Source: Reichenbachiella ulvae (GTDB taxonomy: Bacteria; Bacteroidota; Bacteroidia; Cytophagales; Cyclobacteriaceae). From it: a stretch of DNA of 64,000 nucleotides. Both the position numbers and the translations under genes were made by a program. Every line of letters begins with the position of its first letter. Position 1 is the first letter of the stretch. Positions 29,196 through 38,606 of the stretch are shown here, one piece after another. Under the pieces are notes generated by a model. It was not told the DNA's origin and searched no databases. It saw only the letters and a program-made list of their open reading frames with translations. The DNA is taken from assembly GCF_025833875.1 (NCBI RefSeq), contig NZ_JAOYOD010000001.1, forward strand, positions 1,054,001 to 1,118,000, read 5' to 3'.

Positions 29196-29903
29196 TCAAT
29201 TACAGTCCAGAGGGAAGTCTGATACTTCGAACTTTTTGTTGTCCTGATAGTTGTAATGCCACCACTCGGTACGAATAGGGTTGAATCCAAAATGCATCAT
29301 GATCGATCGAAGTAAGGCTCGATTGTCCTTTACTTGAATGGGTAAATCGCTATAGCTGTGATGTGCTTCCGGACCAAAATGATCAAATCCAGTACCCATG
29401 TCAACAATCTCTCCTGCATCTGACACTAAACCAATATCTACAGCACCGCCTCTGTTGTGAACTGATCCATATTTGGGATTGGCGACATAGCTGGGTTTGG
29501 GATATATTTCCCACATCTTCTTTTGCACTGATAGGGGGCGATAGCAGTCGAATATCAGAATTTGCATGTTGTGTTGGGCCAAAGAGTCGTTGGCTTCTAT
29601 CAATGCCAATGCTACAGGCTTTCTCAATAGACAATGAGCACATGGGTAGACTTTTTCTTTGAGGAAGTTGTCCAAGCCCGCATATTTCATATCATATACA
29701 AAAGAATTGGAAAGAAGGCTCAGATCCACAAAACTAGAATCACTCCAATTGGAGATGTCAAGAGCTTCGAATCTGGGTTCATCTGGAGCTACTTGAATGC
29801 TTTCAACTTCTATTTGATCAGTAGAGGTTTGTTGTTTTTCGGCTGGCTGACAAGCGGAAATACTAAGGAGCAGTAAAAGAGTTAAATTTCGTATTTGGTT
29901 CAT
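29196..29903 (-). CDS. D-Ala-D-Ala dipeptidase (DdpX/VanX family) lipoprotein
   Basis: Zinc metallopeptidase of peptidase family M15D that hydrolyses D-Ala-D-Ala or similar cell-wall dipeptides. Signal peptide with lipobox SISAC (Cys18), then FDCYRPLSVQKKMW, the zinc motif SVHNRGGAVDIGL (SxHxxGxAxD) and the second site TEWWHYNY (ExxWH). The 235 residues fit the family. Its start overlaps the upstream DUF2306 gene by four bases. No VanA/VanH resistance genes are present, so peptidoglycan recycling or remodelling is more likely than glycopeptide resistance. Confidence 0.9.
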   Translation of the reverse strand: MNQIRNLTLLLLLSISACQPAEKQQTSTDQIEVESIQVAPDEPRFEALDISNWSDSSFVDLSLLSNSFVYDMKYAGLDNFLKEKVYPCAHCLLRKPVALALIEANDSLAQHNMQILIFDCYRPLSVQKKMWEIYPKPSYVANPKYGSVHNRGGAVDIGLVSDAGEIVDMGTGFDHFGPEAHHSYSDLPIQVKDNRALLRSIMMHFGFNPIRTEWWHYNYQDNKKFEVSDFPLDCN

Positions 29904-30526
29904 TTTAGAGCGATTGATTTTTTCATGCTATTTCTGATATACCATTCGGCTATCAGCAGGTTGGGGACCCAGCCTAGCCAGGCCACCCATTGGTAGACAT
30001 CCATTGGGTGAGGTCTTAGGAGCAGTACGATCACCCATTTCCATGCACGAAGAGTCAATGCGGATAAGGTCAGGGCGTAACTTCTAATGATGAATTGCTG
30101 ATGCAGTGATAAGTTACCTTTTCGGATTTGGTAATATCCTTGAAAAGTAAAGTACAGCCATAAGAGACTCAAACTGGTAAATGCTAATTGAGAAATGAAG
30201 CCGCCATTGGCGTAAATGGACATGATCAAGCCAGAAGGACCAGATAAAAATAGAATTACGCCCACATAGAGTTGCCCCATGGTTCTATGCCATACTGGAT
30301 ATCGGGTAAGTATTTTGTTAGAGAATTGGGTGAACCCAGCTATGAGACAAAACATACTGCTAAGTACATGAATATAGAATGCGGTTTTCCAGAGTGAATT
30401 GTCGATGACCCACTGCTTGATTCTCAGGAATGCCGTATGGTCATCAAATGCCAGATAGGGCAAGGTAATCCTCAGCATCAAAAAGCTAAAGAAGGAAAGT
30501 AAAGCGATATTTATTTTGAATCTCAT
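29900..30526 (-). CDS. DUF2306 membrane protein
   Basis: A 208-residue protein with about six transmembrane helices. Conserved DUF2306 elements are KTAFYIHVLSSMFCLIAG, a WHR..GQLYVG motif, MSIYANGGFISQ and HQQFIIRSYALTLSALTLRAW. The His residues in helices 2, 3 and 5 suggest a heme- or metal-binding membrane protein, but no function is established. A paralogue lies at 45814. It is co-transcribed with the dipeptidase. Confidence 0.85.
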   Translation of the reverse strand: MRFKINIALLSFFSFLMLRITLPYLAFDDHTAFLRIKQWVIDNSLWKTAFYIHVLSSMFCLIAGFTQFSNKILTRYPVWHRTMGQLYVGVILFLSGPSGLIMSIYANGGFISQLAFTSLSLLWLYFTFQGYYQIRKGNLSLHQQFIIRSYALTLSALTLRAWKWVIVLLLRPHPMDVYQWVAWLGWVPNLLIAEWYIRNSMKKSIALK

Positions 30527-30583
30527 CGAGTCGAACTACGAATTTATAGTATTTTGCTCAGTATTAATTGAACTCAAATTGCT

Positions 30584-31399
30584 ATGAAATTTAATATTCT
30601 GCTTGCCGCAATGTTAATGGCCAGTCTATTCTTAGGCTGCTCTTCACCTAAGAAGAAACAAGAGATAAAAGCTGAAGCTACCGTTCAGGAGGCTGGGTTG
30701 CAGTTGGAAAGGGATCCGAGGCTAATTGGTCCAGCCAAACCTCAATCACAAAAGATCATTGAAAAGAACATCTACAAAATAGATGCTTCAGAAAATCCTT
30801 TGTTTGGCTATTGGGTTGGGGCTTTTGGAAAGAACAAAATTAACATTGCCATTTCGGATATTGAGGGTGATTCTATTTACGGACATAGTGTCTGTGCAGG
30901 GAATTTTAGACCCATCAAAGGAACAATTAAAAGTTTTTCCGATAGTTTGTTCGCTATCAAAATGTTCGAGCCTGGAGATGATAAATATGATGGTGAATTT
31001 ACGTTTACCATAGACTTGTCAGATATGTCTCTGTCAGGGTCCTGGGCACCATATAAAAATACCGTTTCGGCGAAGAATTATCAATTAGAAAAAAGAGCTT
31101 TTCAATACGATAGGAAGTCCGGTGATTACCCAGAAACCTCTTCGGAATATCTCGAACCAGCATACGCCATGAATCTATTGCCAGAAGAAATTGAATTGAG
31201 GAGAAATGAAATTTATGCGAGACATGGATATAGCTTTCAGAATATCAAAATCAGAAGAATATTTGATGCGAAAGACTGGTACATCCCTATGTCCATAGAT
31301 GTACGAGACAAGCTCACTGAGGTAGAGGCGCATAATATTGATATGATGTACAATTATGAGGAGTATTATGATGACTACTATGACTCCTATGGTCGCTAG
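30584..31399 (+). CDS. YARHG-domain lipoprotein
   Basis: Signal peptide with lipobox (SLFLGCSS, Cys19) anchors it to a membrane. The 271 residues have a central beta-rich region (FGYWVGAFGKNKINIAISDIEGDSIYGHS) and a C-terminal YARHG domain, EIELRRNEIYARHGYSFQNIKIRRIFDAKDWYIP, an extracellular domain often linked to peptidases or kinases. The tail is Asp/Tyr-rich. Its stop codon overlaps the start of the following L,D-transpeptidase gene, suggesting a joint cell-wall role. Confidence 0.87.
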   Translation: MKFNILLAAMLMASLFLGCSSPKKKQEIKAEATVQEAGLQLERDPRLIGPAKPQSQKIIEKNIYKIDASENPLFGYWVGAFGKNKINIAISDIEGDSIYGHSVCAGNFRPIKGTIKSFSDSLFAIKMFEPGDDKYDGEFTFTIDLSDMSLSGSWAPYKNTVSAKNYQLEKRAFQYDRKSGDYPETSSEYLEPAYAMNLLPEEIELRRNEIYARHGYSFQNIKIRRIFDAKDWYIPMSIDVRDKLTEVEAHNIDMMYNYEEYYDDYYDSYGR

Positions 31400-32120
31400 G
31401 GTTTTACTTATTTCCCTGGTATTCCTATCCGAATTAAGTGCGCAATCAAGTCTAAATGGACTGGATGTTCCAGCATCGTGTAGCCAGATCATTTGGGTAC
31501 AGTCTGCCAACAATAATGCTACGACAGGCCAACTGGTACGATACGAAAGAGTGGAAAGTGAATGGGAGCAAGTAGGAACGCCCATACCTGTGGTACTGGG
31601 TAAAAATGGTTTGGCATGGGGTAAAGGCTTGCATGAAAGCAGACAGCCGGAAAAAGTCGAAGGAGACGGGAAGGCGCCAGCAGGTATATTCCTTTTGGGG
31701 ACCTCTTTTGGGTATGCAGAGACATCCCTCATTGAAACGAGCTATCCCTATCGGCAAGCGACGGATCGAGATTATTTCATAGATGATAGTCAGTCGGAGG
31801 ATTATAATAGCTGGAAAAGCATTCCTTTGAATCAGGCAAATAATCCTAAGGCATTTTGGACTTCCTATGAAAGAATGAGGAGAAAGGATCACTTGTATGA
31901 GTTCGGAATAGTGGTTAAGCACAATCAAAGCCCTGCAGTCCCTGGAAAAGGAAGTGCCATTTTTCTCCATGTATGGAGAGGTCCCGGTTCTGCTACCCTG
32001 GGCTGTACGGCTATGTCAAAAGAAAATTTGTTAGCCCTGGCGGCTTGGTTAGAACCTGGCAAAAGCCCCGTTTTGATTCAGATATCAAAGTCAGATTTGC
32101 CAAATCTGAAATGGAATTAG
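31389..32120 (+). CDS. L,D-transpeptidase family (YkuD-like) exported protein
   Basis: From the ATG at 31389 a signal peptide (MVARVLLISLVFLSELSAQ) begins; earlier ATGs would overlap the previous gene by over 40 bases. The catalytic region GSAIFLHVWRGPGSATLGCTAMS has the His and the Cys of YkuD domains (HX..TxGCTxM), and GDGKAPAGIFLLGTSFGY is the usual substrate-side motif (GDGKTPEG). Such enzymes make 3-3 cross-links or attach proteins in peptidoglycan. The 243 residues have one domain only. Confidence 0.85.
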   Translation: MVARVLLISLVFLSELSAQSSLNGLDVPASCSQIIWVQSANNNATTGQLVRYERVESEWEQVGTPIPVVLGKNGLAWGKGLHESRQPEKVEGDGKAPAGIFLLGTSFGYAETSLIETSYPYRQATDRDYFIDDSQSEDYNSWKSIPLNQANNPKAFWTSYERMRRKDHLYEFGIVVKHNQSPAVPGKGSAIFLHVWRGPGSATLGCTAMSKENLLALAAWLEPGKSPVLIQISKSDLPNLKWN

Positions 32121-32123
32121 ACT

Positions 32124-33044
32124 TTAGGCGTATTGCAACTGCCATTCCTTGGGCGTCATTCCTACTTCCTGTTTGAAGCTTTTGGTGAAATGCGATAGGT
32201 TTTCAAATCCAGAAGCATAGCAAGCTTTGGAGATACTGGTGCTTCCAGCTTTCAGATGCTCTTGCGCCAGATGGATGCGTGCCTTTTGGATATATTGGGA
32301 GGGAGTGATTCCCATGGTCTCCTTGAACTTTTTGAAAAAACTCGCGCGACTCATACATGCCTGATCTGCGAGCTTGTTCATATCGATTTTAGTACGCAGG
32401 TTGTTTTTGATGTAATGTAAGGTATGGGCCAGCGCATTGCTTGACGAGAGTAGGGCATAGGACTTTTCGAAAACGACTCTTGCTTGTGTTTGCATCAAGC
32501 GAATCAGCATTTCTCTTAAGGTCAATTCGACCATCAGGTCTTTGGCCTTGCCCTGTTCGCTTTTGGTGATGCGAATGATGCGATTGATGGTGTCGGATAG
32601 CTCCATATTATTGGTTAGGTGGAAAATGGATGGGTCTATGTTCCATTGACCCCAGGTTTGTGCCTTAGGGTGAACCTCATTCAGAACGTCTACTGTCTTC
32701 ACGATGGCTTCATTTGAGATGGTCAGCGCGATACATTGTGTGGGGTTGTGCTTTTTGGCTTCTGGAAAATCGATGCTCATCATTTCTCCGGGTGGCAGTA
32801 TGACCGATTCTCCTGGATAATAATCGAATGAAGGTTTTTCTGGCAGTTTCATCACCTTTTTACCGCTCAGCATGCTAGTGAGTACAAAATGATCAAACAT
32901 TAAATTCACATTCTCGGCCTGACGGTGGGTCTCGAATAGATTGAGTTCGCACATGTCATAAGAATAGGCAGTTCGGTTCTCCACCAACGTAAAAAGTGAA
33001 CGCTCATCACGGGTAGGAAATGAATCTATCAGAAACTTTTTCAT
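32124..33044 (-). CDS. AraC-family transcriptional regulator
   Basis: The 306 residues combine an N-terminal AraC_N-type effector domain (about 1-190; YPGESVILPPGEMMSIDFPEA) with a C-terminal AraC double HTH (about 205-305): IDMNKLADQACMSRASFFKKFKETMGITPSQYI and SISKACYASGFENLSHFTKSFKQEVGMTPKEW. It is divergent from an aldehyde dehydrogenase gene with two direct repeats between them (33148-33181), so it very likely activates that gene and may regulate itself. The effector is unknown; an aldehyde or alcohol is plausible. Confidence 0.92.
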   Translation of the reverse strand: MKKFLIDSFPTRDERSLFTLVENRTAYSYDMCELNLFETHRQAENVNLMFDHFVLTSMLSGKKVMKLPEKPSFDYYPGESVILPPGEMMSIDFPEAKKHNPTQCIALTISNEAIVKTVDVLNEVHPKAQTWGQWNIDPSIFHLTNNMELSDTINRIIRITKSEQGKAKDLMVELTLREMLIRLMQTQARVVFEKSYALLSSSNALAHTLHYIKNNLRTKIDMNKLADQACMSRASFFKKFKETMGITPSQYIQKARIHLAQEHLKAGSTSISKACYASGFENLSHFTKSFKQEVGMTPKEWQLQYA

Positions 33045-33147
33045 ATCATCATGCTTTGTAATCTCTCAATAAAAAAGCTGGTAACTAACAATATGCAAAA
33101 AATCCAGCAGATATAAGGTGTGATGTTGCGGATTTTTTAAAGGAATA

Positions 33148-33181
33148 GACGCAGAGCAAAAGGATTTAGACTCAGAGCAAA
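33148..33181 (+). promoter_or_regulatory. two direct repeats spaced 21 bp, probable AraC operator
   Basis: GACGCAGAGCAAA (33148-33160) and GACTCAGAGCAAA (33169-33181) differ at one of 13 positions and start 21 bases apart, two helical turns. AraC-family proteins bind such same-face direct half-sites. The pair sits 69 bases before the aldehyde dehydrogenase ATG and about 100 bases from the regulator start. Confidence 0.72.
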
Positions 33182-33249
33182 CAGAAGTCATTTTGATATC
33201 ATGAAATTGGTCAAAGCATAATTATTTAATCAAAAGACTATACATACTT

Positions 33250-34773
33250 ATGGAAACATTAACTGCACCTTATCAGGTCGTCGATCGCCCAAAATTGAAA
33301 ACTCAGTACGACCATTTTATTGGTGGAGAATGGGTCAAGCCCAACTCCGGAGAATACTTTGACAACATTAGTCCAGTAGATGGTCAGGTCATGACCACAG
33401 CGGCTCGCGGCAATGAAGTCGATATCAACAAAGCCTTGGATGCCGCGCACAAGGCTTTTCCTATTTGGTCCAAAACTTCGGCTGCCGCTCGTAGCAATGT
33501 CCTTCTCAAAATTGCCGACATCATAGAAGAGAATCTGGAAACACTGGCTCGAATCGAAACGCTGGACAATGGTAAAGCGCTAAGAGAAACCCGAGCAGCA
33601 GATTTGCCTTTGTGCGTGGATCACTTCAGGTATTTTGCTGGAGTTATTCGTGCGGACGAAAGTACCATGTCTGAGCATGACGAGCATACGGTGAGTATCA
33701 ACCTCCAGGAGCCATTAGGAGTGGTAGGACAAATTATTCCCTGGAACTTTCCTCTGCTAATGGCCACATGGAAAATCGCTCCGGCATTAGCGGCTGGTTG
33801 CTGCACCGTAGTGAAGCCTGCTGAACAAACGCCAACGAGTATCATGGCACTGATGGAATTGATAGCTGATGTGGTGCCGCCGGGGGTGATCAATGTGGTC
33901 ACTGGTTTTGGTCCAGAAGCAGGAAAACCCCTGGCTACCTCTTCAAGAGTGGCTAAAGTGGCTTTCACAGGAGAGACTACAACAGGACGACTAATCATGC
34001 AGTACGCCTCCGAAAACTTGATTCCCGTTACTATGGAATTAGGGGGTAAGTCTCCCAATATTTTTATGAAAAGCATAGCAGATGCAGACGATGAGTTCTT
34101 TGACAAGTGTGTAGAAGGAGCCGTCATGTTTGCCCTCAATCAGGGTGAGGTTTGTACCTGCCCATCCAGAATTTTGGTGGATGAATCGATCTATGATCGC
34201 TTTATGGAACGAGTCGTTGAACGAACCAAAGCGATTAAACTCGGTCACCCACTAGCAGACGACACCATGATGGGTGCTCAGGCTTCTAACGATCAATATG
34301 AGAAAATACTATCCTATATGGATATTGGTAAGAAAGAAGGTGCCGAAGTACTATGTGGCGGTGGCGCTGCTAATTTGAACAGCGGATTAGAAAATGGCTA
34401 TTACATCGAGCCGACCATCTTCAAGGGGCACAACAAGATGCGAATTTTCCAGGAGGAGATTTTCGGGCCGGTTACTTCTGTGACAACTTTCAAGAATGCA
34501 GAGGAGGCGCTGGAGATTGCGAATGATACGCTGTATGGATTAGGGGCTGGTTTGTGGACCAGAGATGCACACGAGATCTATCAGATGCCGAGAGAGATTA
34601 AGGCTGGTCGTGTATGGGTCAACTGCTATCATGCCTATCCTGCTCATGCGCCTTTCGGTGGGTACAAGAAATCAGGTTTTGGTAGAGAGACACACAAAAT
34701 GATGCTGAATCACTACCGAAACACTAAGAATATGCTGATCTCTTACGATAAAAAGAAGCTAGGATTTTTTTAG
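33250..34773 (+). CDS. NAD-dependent aldehyde dehydrogenase (ExaC/AcoD-like)
   Basis: The 507-residue enzyme oxidises an aldehyde to the acid. Catalytic Cys302 in [11 protein letters not shown], general base Glu in [11 protein letters not shown], the NAD-binding TGETTTG and IPWNFPLLM segments, and the C-terminal [15 protein letters not shown] are all present. The [10 protein letters not shown] and CTCPSR combination with a DUF779 gene downstream resembles ExaC/acetaldehyde dehydrogenases of ethanol and acetoin catabolism. No alcohol dehydrogenase is adjacent. Confidence 0.95.
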   Translation: METLTAPYQVVDRPKLKTQYDHFIGGEWVKPNSGEYFDNISPVDGQVMTTAARGNEVDINKALDAAHKAFPIWSKTSAAARSNVLLKIADIIEENLETLARIETLDNGKALRETRAADLPLCVDHFRYFAGVIRADESTMSEHDEHTVSINLQEPLGVVGQIIPWNFPLLMATWKIAPALAAGCCTVVKPAEQTPTSIMALMELIADVVPPGVINVVTGFGPEAGKPLATSSRVAKVAFTGETTTGRLIMQYASENLIPVTMELGGKSPNIFMKSIADADDEFFDKCVEGAVMFALNQGEVCTCPSRILVDESIYDRFMERVVERTKAIKLGHPLADDTMMGAQASNDQYEKILSYMDIGKKEGAEVLCGGGAANLNSGLENGYYIEPTIFKGHNKMRIFQEEIFGPVTSVTTFKNAEEALEIANDTLYGLGAGLWTRDAHEIYQMPREIKAGRVWVNCYHAYPAHAPFGGYKKSGFGRETHKMMLNHYRNTKNMLISYDKKKLGFF

Positions 34774-34799
34774 CAGATAGCGTCAATTGTCAATAATGG

Positions 34800-34836
34800 T
34801 TGGAGAGGAGCTCAGGCTTCTCTCCATTATTTTTTT
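34800..34836 (+). terminator. terminator-like hairpin between aldehyde dehydrogenase and DUF779 genes
   Basis: TGGAGAG pairs with CTCTCCA around a 12-base loop, followed by ATTATTTTTTT. It lies 4 bases before the DUF779 start codon, so it either attenuates expression of the second gene or only terminates partly. Confidence 0.6.
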
Positions 34837-34840
34837 AGAT

Positions 34841-35218
34841 ATGAAACAAGATATAGAAAGAGTATCCATCACAGAAGAAGCCGCCAAAGTCATCGCAGAA
34901 CTCAAAACCAAACATGGAGAGCTCATGTTTCACCAAAGTGGGGGCTGCTGCGACGGATCATCACCCATGTGTTTTGAAGAAGGAGAGTTCTTGATCGGCT
35001 CCTCCGATGTGAAATTAGGGGTGGTCGAAGGTTGTCCATTTTATATGTCCAAAGATCAATATGAATATTGGAAGCACACGCATCTGACCCTTGATGTTAC
35101 GCCTGGCAGAGGTTCTAGTTTTTCCTTGGAGATTCCTATGGGTGTTCGATTTATCATCAGATCACGACTCTTTAGTGAAGAAGAAAGTCAACGGCTCGCC
35201 ACGGAGAGTAAAGTCTAG
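34841..35218 (+). CDS. DUF779 protein
   Basis: The 125-residue protein has the DUF779 core LMFHQSGGCCDGSSPMCF, VVEGCPFYMSKDQYEYWKHT and RGSSFSLE. Four Cys (two adjacent) suggest metal or redox function. DUF779 genes repeatedly sit behind aldehyde dehydrogenases, here after an AraC-controlled one, so it probably serves the same pathway. The ATG at 34841 is preferred over an earlier reading frame that crosses the hairpin. Confidence 0.88.
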   Translation: MKQDIERVSITEEAAKVIAELKTKHGELMFHQSGGCCDGSSPMCFEEGEFLIGSSDVKLGVVEGCPFYMSKDQYEYWKHTHLTLDVTPGRGSSFSLEIPMGVRFIIRSRLFSEEESQRLATESKV

Positions 35219-35802
35219 ACTTCTATTTTTTTATGGTCTAACCTTTTATTTGAGGATTTGATTTTTTGCCAAAACCAGGCAATGCAGAGTGCAAGAGCAA
35301 CTATCCAGCTGCAGGTTGTGAACAGGCCTTTAGTTACAGTAAATGCACTGGTCAATCGAACGAGGGAAGGGGGAAGTAGGCCTGAATGAGTGATCATGAT
35401 AGCAATGCCTAGATTCTCAAGATAATCAAATACCATGGCAACAAAAGGCAATACTCTTATCCAAAGCCACCAGGTTTGACTCGCTAATCCGGTCAGATTC
35501 TTCAACCTCAGCAGAAAGGTATATAGAAAGAGTGCGAGTAAAAAAGGGTAAATAAGATCCAATAGGAAGAGTTGAGGAAACAAATAGAATTGGGCAGTAC
35601 TTGCATCCAATTTGTCAACCAGGGACTGTGCAGTTTTAACTGAATATCCAAAGGTCCTCAAATCAAAAGTGCGGTCTCCCATCTGGCTATGAATGACAGG
35701 AAAGGTGAAAGCAAACATGAGACCTAAAACCAGCTGAGAACCTAAGAATAGAATGAATATATGGGATATGCTGGGGGTTCGATTGATAGATAGCTTTTTC
35801 AT
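35215..35802 (-). CDS. multi-pass membrane protein, function unknown
   Basis: The 195 residues hold about four transmembrane segments (HIFILFLGSQLVLGLMFAF; a long hydrophobic LFPQLFLLDLIYPFLLALFLY; VLPFVAMVFDYLENLGIAIM; LFTTCSWIVALALCIAWFW). The VFDYLEN motif recurs in a group of uncharacterised small membrane proteins. Its stop overlaps the DUF779 stop by four bases in convergent arrangement. No function can be inferred. Confidence 0.75.
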   Translation of the reverse strand: MKKLSINRTPSISHIFILFLGSQLVLGLMFAFTFPVIHSQMGDRTFDLRTFGYSVKTAQSLVDKLDASTAQFYLFPQLFLLDLIYPFLLALFLYTFLLRLKNLTGLASQTWWLWIRVLPFVAMVFDYLENLGIAIMITHSGLLPPSLVRLTSAFTVTKGLFTTCSWIVALALCIAWFWQKIKSSNKRLDHKKIEV

Positions 35803-35876
35803 GCGTTTTGAATTAATTACAATTCAAAGCTAGCATGTGACCAAATCCGCTCCATTAACAAATGATAAAAAACCAT

Positions 35877-36452
35877 CTAACGTGCCAATTCACTTCTGAG
35901 TCGGCTCAATGAAATATTAGTTATGCCAAGGTATGAGGCTATGTCGCTGTGTGGGATGAAGTTTTCCAGCCCGGGATAATCCTGCCGAAAGGCCAATAGT
36001 CTTTCTTTGGCAGTCAAAGATGCCAATCCGATTTCCTTTTGTACTTTTCTGATCAATTCTTGTTGTAGTACCGTGTTGGCAAAGTTTCTGATTTCCAGAT
36101 TTTCGATCATCAGGTTTTCGAATGTGTCTGCCGGGATGGTAGCTATTTCCAAATCAGTAAGTGATCTGAAACTCAAATTGGATCGATCTGCAGTCGTTCT
36201 GATTTGTCTGGGGGATAGTATGCTTTGGGTCATGAAAAACGAAATGGTAATCTCCTTTCCGTCAGGGTTGAGGACAAAACTCTTGCAGATACCGTTGAGT
36301 ATGAAATACTCCAAATTATTCTTTCTTCCACGGACGATGAAGTCCGTATTCTTCTCCAAATGCTGATAATCGAGGTGCTTTTCAATCAGCCGAAATGCCG
36401 TATCAGAGATTGGGAAAGTGTCATTGATAATGGATTTGATTTGACTGCTCAT
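35877..36452 (-). CDS. Crp/Fnr-family regulator
   Basis: The 191-residue protein has a cyclic-nucleotide-binding-like barrel (about 20-120, NTDFIVRGRKNNLEYFILNGICKSFV) and a C-terminal HTH (FIPHSDIASYLGITNISLSRLRSEL). The barrel lacks an obvious PRC/PRV phosphate-binding cassette, as in many Bacteroidota Crp-like regulators that do not bind cAMP. It is divergent from the four-gene operon beginning at 36648 with about 195 bp between and could control it (inference). Confidence 0.88.
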   Translation of the reverse strand: MSSQIKSIINDTFPISDTAFRLIEKHLDYQHLEKNTDFIVRGRKNNLEYFILNGICKSFVLNPDGKEITISFFMTQSILSPRQIRTTADRSNLSFRSLTDLEIATIPADTFENLMIENLEIRNFANTVLQQELIRKVQKEIGLASLTAKERLLAFRQDYPGLENFIPHSDIASYLGITNISLSRLRSELAR

Positions 36453-36647
36453 CGGTATGGGAAATTGTTGATTATCAATTGGATTGACCTGTTGGATTTA
36501 ATGGTTGATTGGAGCTATAAGGTTAAGATTGATTTGGTTCGTCTCTTTTTTATATATTTACTGATCCCTAAAATAGGGTATATTTTGATTGTTCATTAGA
36601 TAATGGCAATTGGAGCCCGTAGATTTAACTAACCAAAACTACCTAAC

Positions 36648-37313
36648 ATGAGTAAATTACTACAAATTGCCTTTGTGGAACTGGGTACTACTGAGATACC
36701 CGGAGCTGAGCACAATCCGAGAATTGTCGAATATGCACAGCAAAGAAACTTTCCAGGCGTACGAGACGATGAAACCCCATGGTGCAGCATATTTGTCAAT
36801 TTCTGCTGTGATCAACTGAAATATGAGAAGAGCGGAAAAGCCAATGCCAGAAGCTGGATGCAAGTGGGTAAGGATAGCTCCGATGACCCAAAGCCCGGAG
36901 ATATAGTGGTCTTTTGGCGGGAGAGCATTCATTCCTGGAAAGGTCATGTGGCTTTTTACCTGGGGCATTCTCAAGATAAAAAGAAGATATTTTGTCTTGG
37001 CGGTAATCAAGGCAATGCAGTGTCTGTGGCCGGCTATGATACCAAAAAGGTGCTAGGTTTTCGGAGAGTAGGTGCAGAAGTGAGTATTTCGATCCCTGAT
37101 CCATATCTTAGAAAGGATGATAAGGGAGAAGGAGTCATTCAATTGCAGCAAATTCTCAATAAGCTGGGTTACAACTGTGGTGATCCTGATGGTTCATTTG
37201 GCAACAAAACACTGAGTGCTTTGAAGCTGCTACAGGCCAACAATCAATTGACCGTAGACGGGGTCTATGGTAATGATTCGAAGACTGTTATCGAATCATT
37301 GCTTCAAGCTTAA
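36648..37313 (+). CDS. TIGR02594/NlpC-like hydrolase with peptidoglycan-binding domain
   Basis: Residues 1-145 match the TIGR02594 family, a cysteine-hydrolase fold related to NlpC/P60 and CHAP: DETPWCSIFVNFCCDQL holds the Cys, GHVAFYLGHSQDKK the His. Residues 155-221 are a PG_binding_1 repeat (KGEGVIQLQQILNKLGYNCGDPDGSFGNKTLSALKLLQ). Such proteins cut cell-wall peptides. There is no signal peptide, so it either acts on cytoplasmic substrate, is released by another route, or is a delivered effector. First gene of a four-gene operon. Confidence 0.88.
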   Translation: MSKLLQIAFVELGTTEIPGAEHNPRIVEYAQQRNFPGVRDDETPWCSIFVNFCCDQLKYEKSGKANARSWMQVGKDSSDDPKPGDIVVFWRESIHSWKGHVAFYLGHSQDKKKIFCLGGNQGNAVSVAGYDTKKVLGFRRVGAEVSISIPDPYLRKDDKGEGVIQLQQILNKLGYNCGDPDGSFGNKTLSALKLLQANNQLTVDGVYGNDSKTVIESLLQA

Positions 37314-37346
37314 TTTTATTAGAATTATCATTTCAAATTATATCCT

Positions 37347-38579
37347 ATGACTGGAAGTGTTGCTTTAGATGTGGTGATCGGATTGGTCTTCATCTATTTG
37401 CTATATAGCTTGTTTGCTACTCTGATTGCAGAGATTGTAGCGACTAACCTGAGTCTTCGTGCCAGAAACCTCAAAGAGGCCATCAACAGAATGATCAACG
37501 ATGAGGATGATAAAGAAGGATGGCTCACCAATATCAAGGTACATTGCAATATCATGCCCAAGAAGGTCTCTAATTTTCTGATCAGGAATTTTTACGACCA
37601 TCAGGAAGTCAAATATCTTGGGAGAAAGGCGACTTTGAACCCATCTGCCATTCAGTCCTCTAATTTCAGTAAGGTGCTTTTGGACCGAATTAAGGCTTTA
37701 GGAGAGGGGGATACGGAATTAGAGAAGATCCAAAGTGGCTTGTCTAAATTGAGTGTGTCTAAGCCAGATTTAGATGGTTATGTACAGGATGTAAATAGAA
37801 TTTTGGGTCCAAGTACGGCAGCCTATGTGAAAGGAATCTTTGAAGATTGTCAAAACCGAATAGACGATGGCAAGGAGCAAGTGATTCAATTCAAACATGA
37901 GTTAGAAAATTGGTTTGATCGAACGATGGATCAAACTACCGAATGGTATAAACAGCGCATGCAAAAAATACTCTTGATCATTGGTTTTATGATGGCCTGG
38001 ATATTCAATGCGGATACCTTTACGATCATCAAGAAGCTATCCTACGACAAAGATGCCAGAGACAAAGTAGTCGAGCTCGCTGGTGCTTACATAGAAAATA
38101 ACCGATATGCGGATTTTGCCTTGATCTCTAAGGATTCTACCTTACTCAATGATACGAGTCGATTTGACTCGGCTAGTATAGCTACACTGAAGGATTACAA
38201 TACGAATGCGATGACTTACAATCAAAGACTTGATACCTTATTTGCGATCAAAAATTCATTGGAAGCAGATATGACGAGTGCCCATAGCGTTTTGGGGTTG
38301 GGAGGCTGGTTGCCGGATTCCTTGCAAATAAGTAACTCTAAAATCGTCTGTCCGGATTGGGTGGAAGTCTCCTTGGCCAATCGTGTGTTGAAAGTTGAAC
38401 AGGAAGAAGGGCATGTGACTGTAGAATGGATTGATAAACTGCATTACATGCTTTGGTTGCTATTGTCCCACCCGGGAGGCTATTTGATCACAGCATTGGC
38501 GGTTTCTCTGGGAGCGCCTTTCTGGTTCGACCTATTGAGCAAACTCATGAAATTGAGAGGGACGATGCAAACCAAGTAA
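37347..38579 (+). CDS. uncharacterised membrane protein of the hydrolase operon
   Basis: The 410 residues have an N-terminal transmembrane helix (about 8-35, VVIGLVFIYLLYSLFATLIAEIVA), a cytosolic or periplasmic helical region (about 40-205), a second helix (about 210-230, ILLIIGFMMAWIF), a soluble region, and a C-terminal hydrophobic stretch ending in VSLGAPFWFDLLSKLMKLRG. I recall this last motif in unnamed membrane proteins of several phyla, but no function is known. It lies 33 bases downstream of the hydrolase gene. Confidence 0.82.
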   Translation: MTGSVALDVVIGLVFIYLLYSLFATLIAEIVATNLSLRARNLKEAINRMINDEDDKEGWLTNIKVHCNIMPKKVSNFLIRNFYDHQEVKYLGRKATLNPSAIQSSNFSKVLLDRIKALGEGDTELEKIQSGLSKLSVSKPDLDGYVQDVNRILGPSTAAYVKGIFEDCQNRIDDGKEQVIQFKHELENWFDRTMDQTTEWYKQRMQKILLIIGFMMAWIFNADTFTIIKKLSYDKDARDKVVELAGAYIENNRYADFALISKDSTLLNDTSRFDSASIATLKDYNTNAMTYNQRLDTLFAIKNSLEADMTSAHSVLGLGGWLPDSLQISNSKIVCPDWVEVSLANRVLKVEQEEGHVTVEWIDKLHYMLWLLLSHPGGYLITALAVSLGAPFWFDLLSKLMKLRGTMQTK

Positions 38580-38606
38580 TTCATAATTGTATATAAATTA
38601 ATAAAA

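Noticed and set aside
29196..29903. Glycopeptide-resistance function for the VanX-like gene
   Set aside because: No VanH, VanA or VanS/R gene is adjacent; the partner is DUF2306, so a resistance cassette is not supported.
31452..31970. 172-residue open frame on the minus strand
   Set aside because: Antisense to the L,D-transpeptidase gene whose His/Cys motif is clear.
33621..34139. 172-residue open frame on the minus strand
   Set aside because: Antisense to the aldehyde dehydrogenase catalytic region; no family resemblance.
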